Assembly: GCA_030762935.1 (NCBI GenBank)
Contig: CM060900.1
Span: forward strand, 393,193,632-393,257,631
Reading direction: 5' to 3'
DNA length: 64,000 bases
Origin: Hymenopus coronatus
Taxonomy: Eukaryota; Arthropoda; Insecta; Mantodea; Hymenopodidae
The stretch's first letter is position 1. Each line of letters starts with the position of its first letter. The notes beneath the pieces were generated by a model. It was not told where the DNA came from. It worked only from the letters and a program-made list of their open reading frames with translations, and searched no databases. Position numbers and translations under genes: made by a program. Positions 43,440 through 55,989 of this stretch are shown in pieces.

Positions 43440-43980
43440 TGTGTAACTTCAACAACATTGCAGTTTGCTCGGTCAACGTATGGCAGAATTCGCACATGCG
43501 CACTGAATTTTGGCGCATGGATTACAGCAGAGTTTCCTTTCTGTATACTCTCTGTTCTGTGACGATGCTAAGCAGCACATGTTATTAAGGTTAAATGGTA
43601 CAATAGCCATGTATAAATGCTGCTTGCTTACTGCAAGACCCTGTTATATTGTCAGAGTATCTGATTGTTATAGTGGTGTTTAAATCTGTGTACACCTACT
43701 CTAAGCAAGTAGAATAGCTGTACATACTCCCCACTTTCAGTATGAGTGCCAAACAAAAAAGTTTAGTGGGGAAAAAAAAAAAAGAAGAAAAAAAGAAAAA
43801 AAAAAAGTTGGATATGAATCATTTCACGTCAAACTGGGAAAACTTGCGACTTCAATTTTTCAAACTGTTTTGCAACTTTTTGGATGCATTTTATAGGCAA
43901 ATTAAAGATAGTCCTATATTTCTGATTTGGACAAATTTCATTTCTTTGAGGTTTTTGTTACATCAAAATTCTGTTTAGAG
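43440..43980 (+). other. Short GC-rich stretch and A/K-rich reading frame; possible hAT 5' part
   Basis: At 43483-43520 the sequence CGCACATGCGCACTG and TTTTGGCGCATGG stands out from AT-rich surroundings. The frame from 43742 begins MSAKQKSLVGKKKK and contains two A runs. I could not align it securely. It may be the 5' side of the hAT whose C-terminus lies at 45346, but this is inference. Confidence 0.25.
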
Positions 43981-45345
43981 CATGCATATTAATGCATACA
44001 AATGCTCATTTCCTAAGACTTATTTCTCATATGAAGTTGAGAGAAATTTTATTTTAAAGCGTAAAAATTGTATATTCAGGCTATATATTGATGTTTTGGT
44101 AAAACTTCTTTTCACTACCCATTACACTTCAATTATTAAAACAAATTCCTTTATGTAGTCCACATTACTTTAGTTATAATTTAAAAATATCAGCACCAAT
44201 CTCGATTTAATCATCTTTATGGGCGCAGAATTTCAGTTTGGGACCGTAATAAATGGCAAGAGCAAAATATGTCTAAATAAATGTGGACATAGCAACTTCA
44301 GCATAACTTAGCGCTGGACCAATGTGCATTGGTTTATGCATATTACTCAAAACCAGTTGACACTTCACTTCCGTGATGCTGATATCTTTCTCGAAAAATA
44401 GAGTCATTGTATTATTTCTAAAATGATTTTTATGCTTCTTTATTTACACTGATTATTTAAAGAAAGACAGAAAGTTAACAACATAAATGATTAGGGTGGG
44501 AGGCTATAGAAGTGGAAATAAACTAAGTGGAGAGGATATACTCAGTGTAAGGAAGGATACATATATACAAAAAACCATAATGTTAGGTGTGTATGATCCT
44601 AAACTTAATCAACTCCGAAGGAGGAGGAAAACATTTTTGTATGTGATTGTTACCATGTATATGCAGAAATAAATAAATTTAATTTAAAACTCATTCAAAT
44701 TTACACTGTCCTGAGGAAGAAGATATAAATACTCTTAGATTGCAATCTTTTAGTCATTCATTTATGTGATAGTAATGTGGGTGAATGACATAGTTAGAAT
44801 GCAAGGTAGAATATCAGTGCAATTAAGTTCTTCTTTGTGACAAATGGGGCTTATAAATGTGAATGCGACTGAGTAATTTGGATATAAAAAACATAACCGA
44901 TAAGCGGCATGAGAATATTGCATGCTTTCATACAAGTGTCAAAATCGGAAGTACTAGTTAAAAGACTACTCTCTTTCCTACAAAGGTAAATGCATCATTC
45001 TTTGAACTCCTTCAGTAGCTTGCAGGCTTTAGGTGTCCTGTGTTAAAACTATACTTTAGTGAACTTTGTTTAAAATAAGTGCATTCATAGTAATTATAGA
45101 GAATGTGTACCTAATGCATATACTGATAAGCACCCACCAACCATACAGCACGAAAAGATTCTGCTTTGTTGCCCCAGTGGCCAGCTGCCAGCATACAGTC
45201 TGACACAAAATCCAGTATCCAGCTTCGTAAGTTATTTTTTTTAATTAGCCACCTATGAGTGTCCCATCATGAAATTTTGCACATGTGTATTTCATAAAAT
45301 AAAGGAATACTGTGATATTTTTTAAAATTCAAAATAAGAGCACAA

Positions 45346-45618
45346 ATGTATAAATATTGGATTTTTCCGCAACTAACTGAGCTACTGAAGATTGTTATCA
45401 CTACGACCATGACTACATTAGAATCAGAAATATGCTTTTCCACAGTAAAAAGAATTAAAACCTTTACTAGGAATACAATGGGTGAAGACCGACTTTCAGC
45501 ACTGGCAATGCTTGCTATTGCGAAGAAACTGGTCAACAGCATAAAATACTTTTATCACCGAGTGATAGAAAAGTTTGCACATTTGAAAAACCGGCGCATG
45601 GAATTTCTGTACAAATAA
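45346..45618 (+). pseudogene. hAT transposase C-terminus (ZMYM1-like)
   Basis: The plus-strand frame reads LLKIVITTTMTTLESEICFS, TVKRIKTFTRNTMGEDRLSA, LAMLAIAKKLVNSI and KNRRMEFLYK before a stop. This is the C-terminal dimerisation region of hAT transposases of the type seen in ZMYM1-like proteins; TTLESEICFSTVKRIK is close to the family's conserved ESERCFS.LKRIKT pattern. No upstream catalytic part is visible, so the element is internally deleted. A terminal sequence CCACGAGCCACCACTG at 45923-45938 probably marks its right end; a similar CCACAAGCCACCACTG is at 47380-47395. Confidence 0.8.
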
Positions 45619-45959
45619 ATTTGGTAATTGTGTAATTCAAAAAATGTAAATATAATTCACTGCAAATACCATTCTTAACATGAACTGCATCAAAGGACTT
45701 CACCCCTTCATCACCTCATATTGCTGTTAACTCTCTGAGACTAAGAAATTCAACATCTTGGGTGGGTGAGGATTTGAGTAAGAAATTTATAATTCTTGTT
45801 ATTAGGCACTATCATTGTTTCTAACATTACTGGATTTGATGTTGCGGCAATGGTGGTAGCAGTAGCTGCAGCGGCTGCGGTGGTGGTAAATTACTGATTC
45901 TGTGAACACCTAAATTTTTAATCCACGAGCCACCACTGGAAGGGAGTGAAGGGGCCCTT

Positions 45960-47590
45960 CACTAAAAGTCAAAAGTGAATTTTAATAAAACATAGTAATT
46001 TTACTTTTTATATAATTTGAAACAGCTTTTACATGTCCTAAAGTGCTATTCTTTAGTATGACTATCTGCAGCTGTCAGAGTCATGGTCCCATTTGAAGAG
46101 AGAAAGAAGCAAGCCTTTATTCCTAGGAGTGGAACATGAACTGTGTGAATGCATCCCTTTGCAAACAAGTGATTGTCATGACAATGTGATGTCATATCCT
46201 TACAGTTATGCAAGTGTTTACTACACTAGTGAAGGGAAATATTCAGCAACTTGCTAACACCTCAGTTGTTTTACAGTGGTCAAAACCCTTATGCAGCACA
46301 AAAGGTGTAAATGCTGCCCCTAAAACTCCATTGATAGTATGTTAGCAAGTTTCAGTACTGCTGAATACCTACTGTTTTTGTGAAGGCATGTGTATATAAG
46401 TGCTAAAGTCAAATGCAAGTGAGATTAATACGATTAATGATATTGTAATTTATTGGAGACACCAGTTTCTTAATGAAGAGATAAAGACAAGAGAGATATT
46501 TTAATGAAATTGCTAAAATATATTAATGTGAGGAAGTAAAAGGATGACAACTCTCATTGTATTAATTTCAAAGCATCTTGGTTTCCAGAGTTTTCATGGG
46601 TGTGCAGCTATTTCTGGTACTAAGCAACAATCAAAATGCATAGAACAGGGAAGGATTCTCTCAGGTTTCAAGAATATAATGTGAGCTCTGAATAAAAATA
46701 TAGATGCTGCACAGTAATTAAAATGCCAAGCACAGTTCAGCTCATTTCTAGAGAATAGAAATATTATTGCTGATACCTAAAAGGAAAATTCAAGGTTACT
46801 GTTTATTCAATACCATGAAAATGTTCTTATACATAATTTGTTTCTTGGAATTTGTAATTGAAACATTTTATTTCTAGGTTAACAGGAATTAGCGTTTAGA
46901 AACCACAATGAAAACAGTTTCACAGTATACACAAAAGATTAGTTGAGTAATGTGGATTTAATTATTACACGAACAAACAGCTTTACTTAATCCATATTTT
47001 ATTTTTGAGAATAGCCTAATCTCTAAAACCTATACATTACGGTGCACAGTATTCTTTCATTATTCTGAAGTAGATACATTATATTTAATCTAAAATTCCA
47101 TTCAGAAAGTACAACAAAAGATAGAGAAAGGGCATTTCAAAATGTCCTTCCTTCTGAAAGTCTCCAAATATGCAATGTCAATGGGAACAGCATTAATAAG
47201 TATACAAATTTCAGGCAATATACCTTGCATTTCAATAATATGTAAAGTCAGTAAATATTTCTACCAATTTTAATTCAAGAATTTGTGGCACCGGGATGGA
47301 AAATTTTACAGGCATTTTTAGATATCTCAATAGCCGAGTTACATTATTACATATTGCCTCTTCATCTGACTTTTTTACCCACAAGCCACCACTGATCCAA
47401 GATAGTTTTGTTCCTAATTATCTTGCATTCATTAATGCACTAAAAGTTTAACACCACACAAATTCACAGGCAGTCCATATTTGGTTACATATTTAACCAG
47501 CTAATACAAGTATGGAGTCTATGAGTCTTTTTAAAGAACATTGGAGGTACTACAGCAAAGGACAAAACATAATATAATTAATACTTTCTT
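45960..47590. other. Intron of zinc-finger gene; one more hAT-like end
   Basis: Mostly featureless AT-rich DNA. Near 47380-47395 the sequence CCACAAGCCACCACTG looks like another copy of the hAT right end at 45923-45938. Confidence 0.45.
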
Positions 47591-47592
47591 AC

Positions 47593-47762
47593 TCATCACT
47601 ATTAAAGTAAACAGCAGATTCTTCATCCTCATAATCTTCAGGTTCTGCCTTTACGGGAACAAATTCAAACTTCTGATCATTGATGGATTGATATAGCTCT
47701 TCTGTTTCATTATTTTGCTCTTCTCCTTCAGCATCTTCAGGGTTATATTCACCAGAACTATC
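47593..47762 (-). CDS. Zinc-finger gene, most upstream visible exon (170 bases)
   Basis: The acceptor TTTGTTTTTCAG precedes 47762 and the donor GATGA|GTAAGA follows 47593. The exon encodes DSSGEYNPEDAEGEEQ, then ELYQSIND, FEFVPVKAEPEDYEDEESAV and YFNSD, ending two bases into a codon. Read without splicing it would stop three bases later (GAG TAA), but the GTAAGA donor and exact phase fit with 32853 show it is internal. VKAEPED matches the SUMO-attachment consensus psi-K-x-E. Since it opens in phase 0 with an acceptor, at least one 5' exon must lie above 47763; none could be recognised in the window. Confidence 0.85.
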
Positions 47763-48267
47763 CTGAAAAACAAAATTCAAGAGATAATGATATATTACCA
47801 TATGGAGTACAACATAATTTCTTAGGCTCTTGAATGTTTCCAAACTGAAAAACTGAGAGATACAAGGTAACAATAACTATGACAACAGTGCTGTTGGATT
47901 GTCTAAAAGACTACAGTACTAAATATGAGCAATGGATGTGTTTAACGTAATATTTCCATTGTAACTACTATAGAGTTTCAAAGGTAAACACAAATATATA
48001 CTATGCCAGATGAAATGGTTAAGTGTCTCCAGTATTTTCTGTCCACAACCACCACTCCTGCATTCCCAGAGAAGAAACATTTTATTTTTAATATGACAAT
48101 CTCCACATGCAGAAATACTACATATGTATGTTGCAGAGGGATTAAAGCATCAGCTAACTATTGGTCATTTTCCAAGAGTTCATACCTTTGAACCCATGAA
48201 CAGATTTTGGTTTGGGTTGAGTATACTGAAGTTCAAATGGTGTCGTACTCTCAGCTCATGTTGTTTA

Positions 48268-48800
48268 ATACATTTACTGCTCAAGGGCCCCCAGGTCTGA
48301 CCTGAGGCGTTGTCAAGGTTCAGTCTGTGTACTTCACTGGTGGTATTGCTACATGAAATGCTACAGACAGCCTAGGTATGGATGTTTCTTACATATGAAC
48401 ACAAGCAAAACTACGGTTAGCATCACTCTGCATCACTCTGAAGTACTGTTGGCAACATCCCTTCAAGAATTAATGAAAAATTACATAAAAATTTTGGTTT
48501 AGTGACAAGGGTGCATTACTGAATTTTCAGACATGGATTTTAATGTACCAATAATCCAAAGCAATGAAATACTGTAACCACATAATTATGAAGTCTCTTT
48601 ATTGAAAACGGGGACCATGGCATTCTTCAAAAAGGAGGATGCATTCATTTCAGCACTTTTCACCCATATATGAATTATGGGTTCATGCCTGGCACAATAA
48701 CCTATAACCGCCATGACCCCATGGGAAAAATGTCATTTTTCCCCTTGACGTCTCTGGAGTACCCCTTTTGGCCTATTGGGCAGTAAATGGCAGTACAGGT
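48268..48800. mobile_element. Candidate nonautonomous element with piggyBac-like inverted ends
   Basis: The left end (TACATTTACTGCTCAAGGGC, from 48269) and the complement of the right end (CCATTTACTGCCCAATAGGC, from about 48790) align over roughly 60 bases, including GTCAAGG near the inner side. The left end lies next to TTAA (48264-48267), the target of piggyBac elements, but the right TTAA has decayed. The interior has no ORF. Confidence 0.45.
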
Positions 48801-51800
48801 TCAATTAGTTACATCGAAATATACTCAGGTTCCAACCATAGGAACTACTCGTTACCATTTGCTATATGCCAGGTCTTTGGTCTATTATAGAGAAACAGTT
48901 TTGGTTTATCAATGTGTCTAAGGAAATAGGTACTCATTTGCAATCTTTGCATAAGTGGCAGACATTTTTGACAAAATTCACAAATCCATCCTTAGGGAAA
49001 CTTGGACAATGAGATAGCTAAATGTGCCATTGAGTGAAATAAATAAAAAGAAGCAATAAGTAGCTAGGTAGCAATACCCTATCTATGACCTAGGGAAGGT
49101 GTCTGCCACATTGGTGGCAATTTATTTTAAGGTAACTTTGACATTGATACACCCAACTGCAGCTAGCTGCATAGATGATGTTTTGCTGGCAAAACCTCTC
49201 TTTGCTGATACAAATAGTAAAATTGGTGACATAGTTTCACCACTCACAAACAGGCTACACATCAATAATCAGCTCACTGTTGAATACAAATAAAAAGTTT
49301 CAGTTTGCTGAACAATCGTTACACGATCTTCATTGTTTTAAAACTGAAAATAAACCAATATATTTATTTTTCAGTCTGTGCATCAGTTTAATCCTTGTTG
49401 CATGTATATAGCTAGATATTATCACAGACCTTTTCTTTTGAAGCTATTTTAAGATTTCAGAGGTTAAGTCACCTTTTTACAATTAGGAATAAATGAAGAT
49501 AAACATGGTATATCACAGTTATATTACAACCAAGCTAATTCTCCAGCATTTTGCAATTTTTATTATGTAATGAGATGCATATCATCTTACAAACAGCTGT
49601 TTGATGCTGTCACTATTGAGTGATGCAAAATTACAGAAGTGATGCTGTATTTCATTACAACCGTACTGCTCCTTTGTAGTCACTGCACTTGTAGACTGAA
49701 CAAGTAACAGTAACAATATTTTAAGCTTTTAAAATTACAAGGACACCCTATTGAAATATTATTACAGATATCAATTATAAACACAATTCCACAATACATT
49801 AGCAACCTCTATTAGCATAAGTGACTATTTGCACAGTCAGCAATTGAATTTACACACACTGATAGTCACGGTCATCAAGGCACAGACTTACGAAAGGGAG
49901 GTAGGCTGTTGAAATGTCATGACTGGGGGGTGGACATTAATGAAATGTCATCTTTCTGCTTTTCAGGTAAGAAGAATGCTGTGTTGTAAATACGCATTGT
50001 AAGTTGTAACGAAGTAAAATCATGGATTTTTATGCTGCATTTTTTTTTATTTCATTTTTCTCCAATTTGACTTGAAAAGTTATTATTCCAAGTTATTTGT
50101 TATTTTTAGAACATGTTATACTTTTTTATTTTGTTATCATTTTAAATGTAAACTACAAAAGCTTATATTTTTCATAGATGAACAAAGTGACCAGCAGTAC
50201 CGGTAGTTACATAAAGATAGCCTTAATGGTCATATTTCCAAGAAGCAAAACCAATATTCTAACTTTGTTACTTCTTCAATACGATGGTTACAAGATCAAA
50301 CTTAGTAGTGGAAGGATGGTATAGATGTTTAGAGCTCACAACAGCTGGGGGTAAGACTTGCTGACTTTGCCACAGATACCATGTGGAAATTCTCCAAGTG
50401 CTAATATAAGATGGACATGGCATCATCGGTCATGCAGTCAGCTATATCTTGTATGAAGAAGTTTATCTTCAGTATAGAAACACCTTTCTACTGTCTGTAC
50501 ACCAGCTCATGAGCCTTGGCAGGAATTCAGGGAGTCAGCAATTCAGTAAGCAATTCCACTGGTATAGCAGACACTTCTGCTTACACTTAAGGTAGTAATA
50601 CCAACTTTGGAATACATATTCTTGATAGAATAATGTGAGGAAGTCACTTTTCAGAACTGGAGGAGTAAGAGGAAGAATTGATACTGTCACCTTCCCCACC
50701 CTAAACTATCCCTTACATGACACATTTTTCGAAAATTTTGATTTTCTAAAAAATAGTTTTAAGGAAACAGTCAAGTGAGTATTCTAAATTACATTTTTTA
50801 AAGCTAAAACTTTGCAACTTTGTATACTTAATTCTTTTATTTTAGTATAGTCTCTCTGCAAAAGTTTAGAAATATACTCCAATTATTTTCCACAACATTA
50901 ATTTATTAATTAAGAATTTAATTCTTTGATATAAAATACTTAATGCAGAATAGTTTTCATGTTTAATATATATTTGCTTAGCATGCAGCTTATGCACACC
51001 CATTGCCAAAAAAAGAGAGTATGTCTGGAACATCAAATTCATCTAAGTCCCTCTTGGCACGGCAGCTTGTATACACCATCCACGGTACAATTGTGTAGCA
51101 GCAGCAACAAGTTGTCACAAGTTCAAATTTTAATATTACTCACCCACATGATGCTAATCATCAATCAAATACATAACTTAAGCTTCAACAACAAACTCAA
51201 TGTTAACTAAAAATATTAATGACACTAAACATTATACTGTTTGGATTGTAAAACCTGCCACTTTCCCGTGTGTTCACTGTAGCACTGTGACAAAATGTAG
51301 ATTACTCCTCTGGTGAGAGTCGCAGGTTCGCTTCTTGCATGTAGCAAATATTTTTTCCCCCCCTTCTCTTAATGATCTTGAATCAACAAATAGTGGCTAT
51401 TTACTTGACATATTCATTTCATACACAGCATTTAGTAAAGTTAATAATATGATATTTATTAAGATGCTTCTTTAAGGGTTTATTCTACAGAATATCAATA
51501 TGCTGTGCACGAAAGCATGTGGTGTGCAGTATTGCTAAGAAAATCAAGTTTTGAAACATTTTTAAGATCCAATTTTTTTTTGTTTACTTAACACACCCTT
51601 CACAAAAGGATCAAACACACCCTTCATAAACCGATCCGTGGTGATATTCTCATTTAAGCTGACATTTTCTTCCACATGTAAGGGAAAGGTGACTATCATC
51701 CAAAGGGCACAAGATACAATGCAAAATATGTGGTTTCACAATTCCTTCATGGTTGTATATCTGTATCATGTTGGGCTTGGATATCAAGGGATGGTCTAGG

Positions 51801-52260
51801 TGTGCTGTGGCAGCTTGATGACACGATGAATGAAGTGCAATACATGGTAATACTTGATAATATTTTTATCCCCTCTGTGAGAAAGTGTTCTCTATTGAGA
51901 ATGCATGGGCTAACTTAAAAAGGGAGCTGTGCTCCAATTATCTGTAAATGGCCAAAGGACAAAAGATGGCTTCTGGGTACAAATTCAAGAAGCCTGGGCT
52001 CTTGTAGCTTCTTGTCTACATTACTGTAGGCATTTACTTTGTATATGCCTCAAAAATTGAAGGCAGTTATATGGACTGAGGGTTCATACACCTGGTATTA
52101 ATTATATTTATTTTTTATGTTTTAGTTTTAGAAGATAACAGTATATATACACATATTTTTTTTAGTTATTTAATACAAATGTTAGTAGAATTATGTTTTT
52201 ATGTGCATAGATAGACCCATAACTTCAAATGCCAAAGTTATATTGATGCAATATTATGTT
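48801..52260. other. AT-rich DNA without a supported feature
   Basis: No reading frame with splice context, no convincing tRNA-like box pair and no terminal repeat was found. A GTCGCAGGTTCGCTTC stretch at 51319-51334 resembles a B box but has no matching A box. Confidence 0.5.
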
Positions 52261-52269
52261 CCACATATC

Positions 52270-52385
52270 AGTCATAAAATTAACAAACATAAAAAAATTA
52301 TAAGCAGTGCCAGATATGAACCTAGGAACTTATGAGTGGAAGCAAGGCCTTCTTAACCTCTTGGTCACCATAACGTTGTTGCATG
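52270..52385 (-). mobile_element. Possible tRNA-like SINE fragment
   Basis: Minus strand: TGGTGACCAAGAGGTTAAGA (A-box region) and AGGTTCATATCTGGC (B-box region) about 35 bases apart. It ends close to the SINE at 52462. Probably a different, older SINE family; not a functional tRNA. Confidence 0.45.
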
Positions 52386-52461
52386 ATCTGTTTTCAGTAT
52401 TCAGAAGTTAGCCATTGCACTGTCACGTCACAGACCACTGTGCAGTTCTTATGCGTGCAAT

Positions 52462-52700
52462 TTTTTTTTTTTTTTTTTTGTAGTGTTTAACACCTGCTTT
52501 TACTACTCTGGCACCGCAGGCGATGATACTGATGATACATGAAGATGGAGCCCCGGTGGAATGAGATAGCGGGGGAAACCGGAGAACCCAGAGAAAATCT
52601 GCCCATGCGCCGCTTTGTCCACCACAAATCTCACATGCAGTCACTTGATATCGAACCCGGGCTGTCTAGGTGAGAGGCGAGTGGTCTGACCACTCGGTCT
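52462..52700 (-). mobile_element. SINE, full-length, long-tail form
   Basis: The T run (52461-52479) is the A tail on the minus strand. The tail shows the LINE-like AAAGCAGGTGTTAAACACTA sequence with a few substitutions. The A box (complement of 52687-52700) and B box (GGTTCGATATC, near 52650) are present. The 8-bp duplication CGTGCAAT flanks it at 52454-52461 and 52701-52708. Confidence 0.9.
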
Positions 52701-52708
52701 CGTGCAAT

Positions 52709-53265
52709 GTGAACACAGCTTTTATGAAGATACCCGAAGCTCTTTGATCAACACATGGAATCTGGGGACGACTCATTTCTTTGGGTACATGTATGTACAA
52801 AGAAAGTTTGGTCTGTATTTTGCTATTTAAGGGAAGCAAAAGAAGCAGGAACTTTATTTGCAGTTTTTAGTTTTTGGTAAAAAAAAAAAGGCTGATTAAT
52901 ATTTATTGCCACATAAATGCTCAACTAACCAATCATTGTCAAAACACAGAACAAAGAGTTTATATTCTACATGTCATAGTAATCTGATCAAATTGCTCCA
53001 AATGGGACTTTTCATATGAAGAAAAATGTATTTATGAGAAACAGAGATAATAAGGACGTGCTTACAATTAGAAGTGCCATGTACTGTTGTGTTTTAATGA
53101 CCATTCCAATGTTTAAAAATAGTGTATAGTAAGAGAGTAAGCCACTTTGAAATAGAAAAAGAAATAAAGCTTGTTTAGTAATAAAACAAAATCACAAATT
53201 TGGTCCAAAACCTCAGATTTTCAGTTGGCCGTACCCTTAATGATTTCAATTAAAAAGTCTCTGAA
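52709..53265. other. AT-rich DNA without a supported feature
   Basis: No coding frame or repeat structure beyond an A run at about 52879-52890. Confidence 0.5.
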
Positions 53266-53269
53266 ATAA

Positions 53270-53640
53270 TCTTCAGTTTGGTTGACTTTTGTATAACTGG
53301 GTAAACCATAAGAGATAAGACAAAATCTTACTACACAGAAAATGTAGATCTTGTTAAAATACACACCTTATGCACAATCCTTTTGTGTGTGGAGATAACC
53401 AATTCCAAAATATTCCTTGTTATGATTTAAATTTTCCAATTTAAACCTTTCTTTAATTTGTTTTCCTCCTGGTAATAAAATAGAACAGAATTTCAAAGCC
53501 ATTACATAGATTTGAAATTGAAAGATTTGACAATCACTTTATCTCATTCCCCTTATACCTACAAGGAAATGTGAAATACAACCATTTCCATTAATGCTTA
53601 TCTCCATTAGCATGAAATAGATAAAACAATAACCTTTTAT
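53270..53640. repeat. Interspersed repeat related to the 42-kb cluster
   Basis: Contains TTTTGTATAACTGG, GTAAACCATAAGAGATA and ACTACACAGAAAATGTAG, homologous to the core at 42040-42100 and the complement of 42410-42490. The right part (CTTATACCTACAAGGAA and TTATCTCCATTAGCATGA) matches 42763-42840. Confidence 0.55.
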
Positions 53641-54229
53641 AAGAATAGGTAAAAACGATCCTATGAATGTAGGACTTCAGATTTTTTATTTGGGACATTC
53701 CAGATATTCATTTTTAATGCACTATTCTAAGATGTTATAATAGAAACTGTGAAATCAGCTAAGTGCGAGAACTTGCAGCATATTCAAAATCAGAGTAGGT
53801 ACGCAATATAAGCAACAACCTCGGCATTAGAACGATAGCAGAGATGTTTATAATTACTCACATGAGTGCTTCTCCCTAACCCCTTCATTCATCTGAGATC
53901 AGTGCAGTAAAATTCTGAAAGTGAAACCAGCAAAAAGTGTTTTTTTTATAAATAGGCAACACCATTTGCAATAATCTGAAACTGGTCTAGAGAAGAAAAA
54001 TGAAGAATGCAATACTATGTGGAAAATCTCCATGATTCTACTGTAACTACAGCTACTTTTTATTTCATAGTTTAGATAGTCAAATTAACACACTTGTCCA
54101 ATTTATATGCTTTTCAGATACTGGCATCATGTATGGAAAATCTTCAACCACAAACTGTGACTGTTTCTAGCATGTAGTCATTGCAAAGAGCACAGGTGAC
54201 AAGTAGGTGAGTAAAGGACATGCATAGGC

Positions 54230-54420
54230 CCAAACAGGGATAGTGGAGTTGAAAGGTTCAAGAGGAAGTTTAAATATAGAGGAATGCCCAATGTGTGGAA
54301 TGCAAGAAAACAACTCCCATGTAATTATGGAATGTGAAGAAACTAAAGAAATGAGAGCAAAACTACCTATTAAGAAGTGGGCTAATTTACCAATAGAAAT
54401 AGTTAAATAGCCACAAGGTT
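54230..54420 (+). pseudogene. LINE C-terminal zinc-binding fragment
   Basis: The frame LNIEECPMCGMQENNSHVI, MECEETKEMRAKLPIKKW ends at a stop near 54410. C-x2-C followed by H and C is the C-terminal zinc motif found in many LINE ORF2 proteins (compare 28861-29601). Only this scrap is present. Confidence 0.55.
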
Positions 54421-54735
54421 GAAACTGTTTGGGCCACTTGGTTAAACAGCAACGCAGGAGAAGTCACTAGAATTTAGAGTCTCTGTCAAGAATGAAGATG
54501 GATGCGCAGCCGATTAATACACAATGATGTCATAGTCACATGGTTTCCAGCCAATCAGGTGCAATCTGTTTCAGAGCATGTTTGCAAGAATCTGTCTCCA
54601 GATTAACAGTGAAATTTAATAATTCCAAGCTATAAATTGATTCCATTGTGTAATAGCAAGGTAGTTAACAGTTCGTTAACAGTTTTGACTTTGGTTGAAG
54701 CAAAATAATGTGTTCTTCACAGTCAAGCCAGAGAA

Positions 54736-55984
54736 ATGGTATATAATGTGTGCAGATACTTCCTGGGGAACTTGGAAGAAGCAGGAAGCACTCTAAAAAG
54801 TGCTGCCAATTGCTGCAGGAAAACAGCTGATGCTTGTCAGGTGGATATGCACACCATAGAAAGAATTGTAATTGAAGCAAAAGCGTGTGTTAATGCAGGA
54901 AAAAGTGTTAAATTTAATTCTCCTGGAAAACTGCATAAAAGGAAGAAACCAGTGACTGACCTTGACAATTTCGACAAGAATTTGTTATATCAACATTTTT
55001 TTTCTATGTATGAGAATGGAAAGTTTCCTACAGTGTTAAAGCTTATGATCGAAATGAAACAAGACATGGACTTTGAGGGCAGTGAATCTCTCATGCTCCA
55101 TATTTTGAGGAAAATGGAATTTTGTTACAGGAAATGCTGAGACAGAAGAAAATTAATAATGCAACATAGTGACATTGTAGCTGTAAGAATTGTGTTTCTT
55201 AGAACAATGCATTCCATTAGAAACCAGAGCGACAATAAAATTTATTACCTGGATGAAACCTGGGTAAACAAAACCATACCAGATCAATTAGTAGCAGATG
55301 AATGATGGAAGTGGAGGTTTAAAAGCCTCTATTGGCAAAGGAGGCCCCTGATCTTATGCCATACTCGTTCTGCCAATACAGGTTTCATCTCAGACAGTAA
55401 ATTAATTTTTCGCTCTAAGTCTCCATCTGACTATTATGCAGAAGTGAAGGCTGGTGTGTTTAAAAGGTGGTTCTTGTACCAGTTTTTGCCATTTTTTATA
55501 GTAATGAACAATGCAAGTATGCACTCCATATCATGCTCTAACACAAGGAAAGTCTATATTAATGCTTGGTTATCCAACAGGCAGATGCCTTTCACATCAA
55601 CACAAGCACAAGAAGAGTTGCTACAGATTATTAAACTAACCAAATCACAAAAGTGCTTTGAATTGGATACCATTGGATACTTGGACACAGAAGTATGCTG
55701 CCACCTTACCACTGCCAGTACAACCCAATCAAACTGGTATGGGCCCAAGTAAAGGTGTATGTAGCAGAGAAAAATACCACTTTCAAAAATGCAGACTGGA
55801 GAGACTTAAGCATGAGGCTGTAGAAAGCATTACTGCAGCAAGGTGGCATGACTGCATCCTATATGCAGAAAAGCTCCAGGAAGATGATTTCTGAAAGGAA
55901 ATATCCAAGGATGCTGTTATGGAACTTATCATAGAGAACCTACAGGGTTCCGACTCTGAAGGAGAATCCAGTGACGAAGGATAA
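54736..55984 (+). pseudogene. DDE transposase (Tc1/IS630-related insect family), broken
   Basis: The first frame (54736-55140) has a helix-turn-helix N-terminus: NCCRKTADACQVDMHTIERI, KFNSPGKLHKRKKPVTDLDN, FDKNLLYQHFFSMYENGKFP. A gap with a frame change gives FLRTMHSI and YYLDETWVNK (first catalytic Asp, about 55250). The frame 55444-55752 has FFIVMNNASMHS, where relatives have MDNASYHS: the second Asp is Asn. Next come SNRQMPFTSTQAQEELLQII and KCFELDTIGYLDTEVCCHL. The third position, NPIKLVWAQVK (about 55720-55750), has Lys in place of Glu. It ends with an acidic tail GSDSEGESSDEG. Two of three catalytic residues are lost and there are at least three frame changes. Confidence 0.85.
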
Positions 55985-55989
55985 GGTAA

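Noticed and set aside
47589..47873. 94-codon frame read as a complete small gene ending at 47589
   Set aside because: The segment before 47763 is intronic (polypyrimidine plus CAG), and the apparent stop overlaps a GTAAGA donor. Phase shows it is an internal exon.
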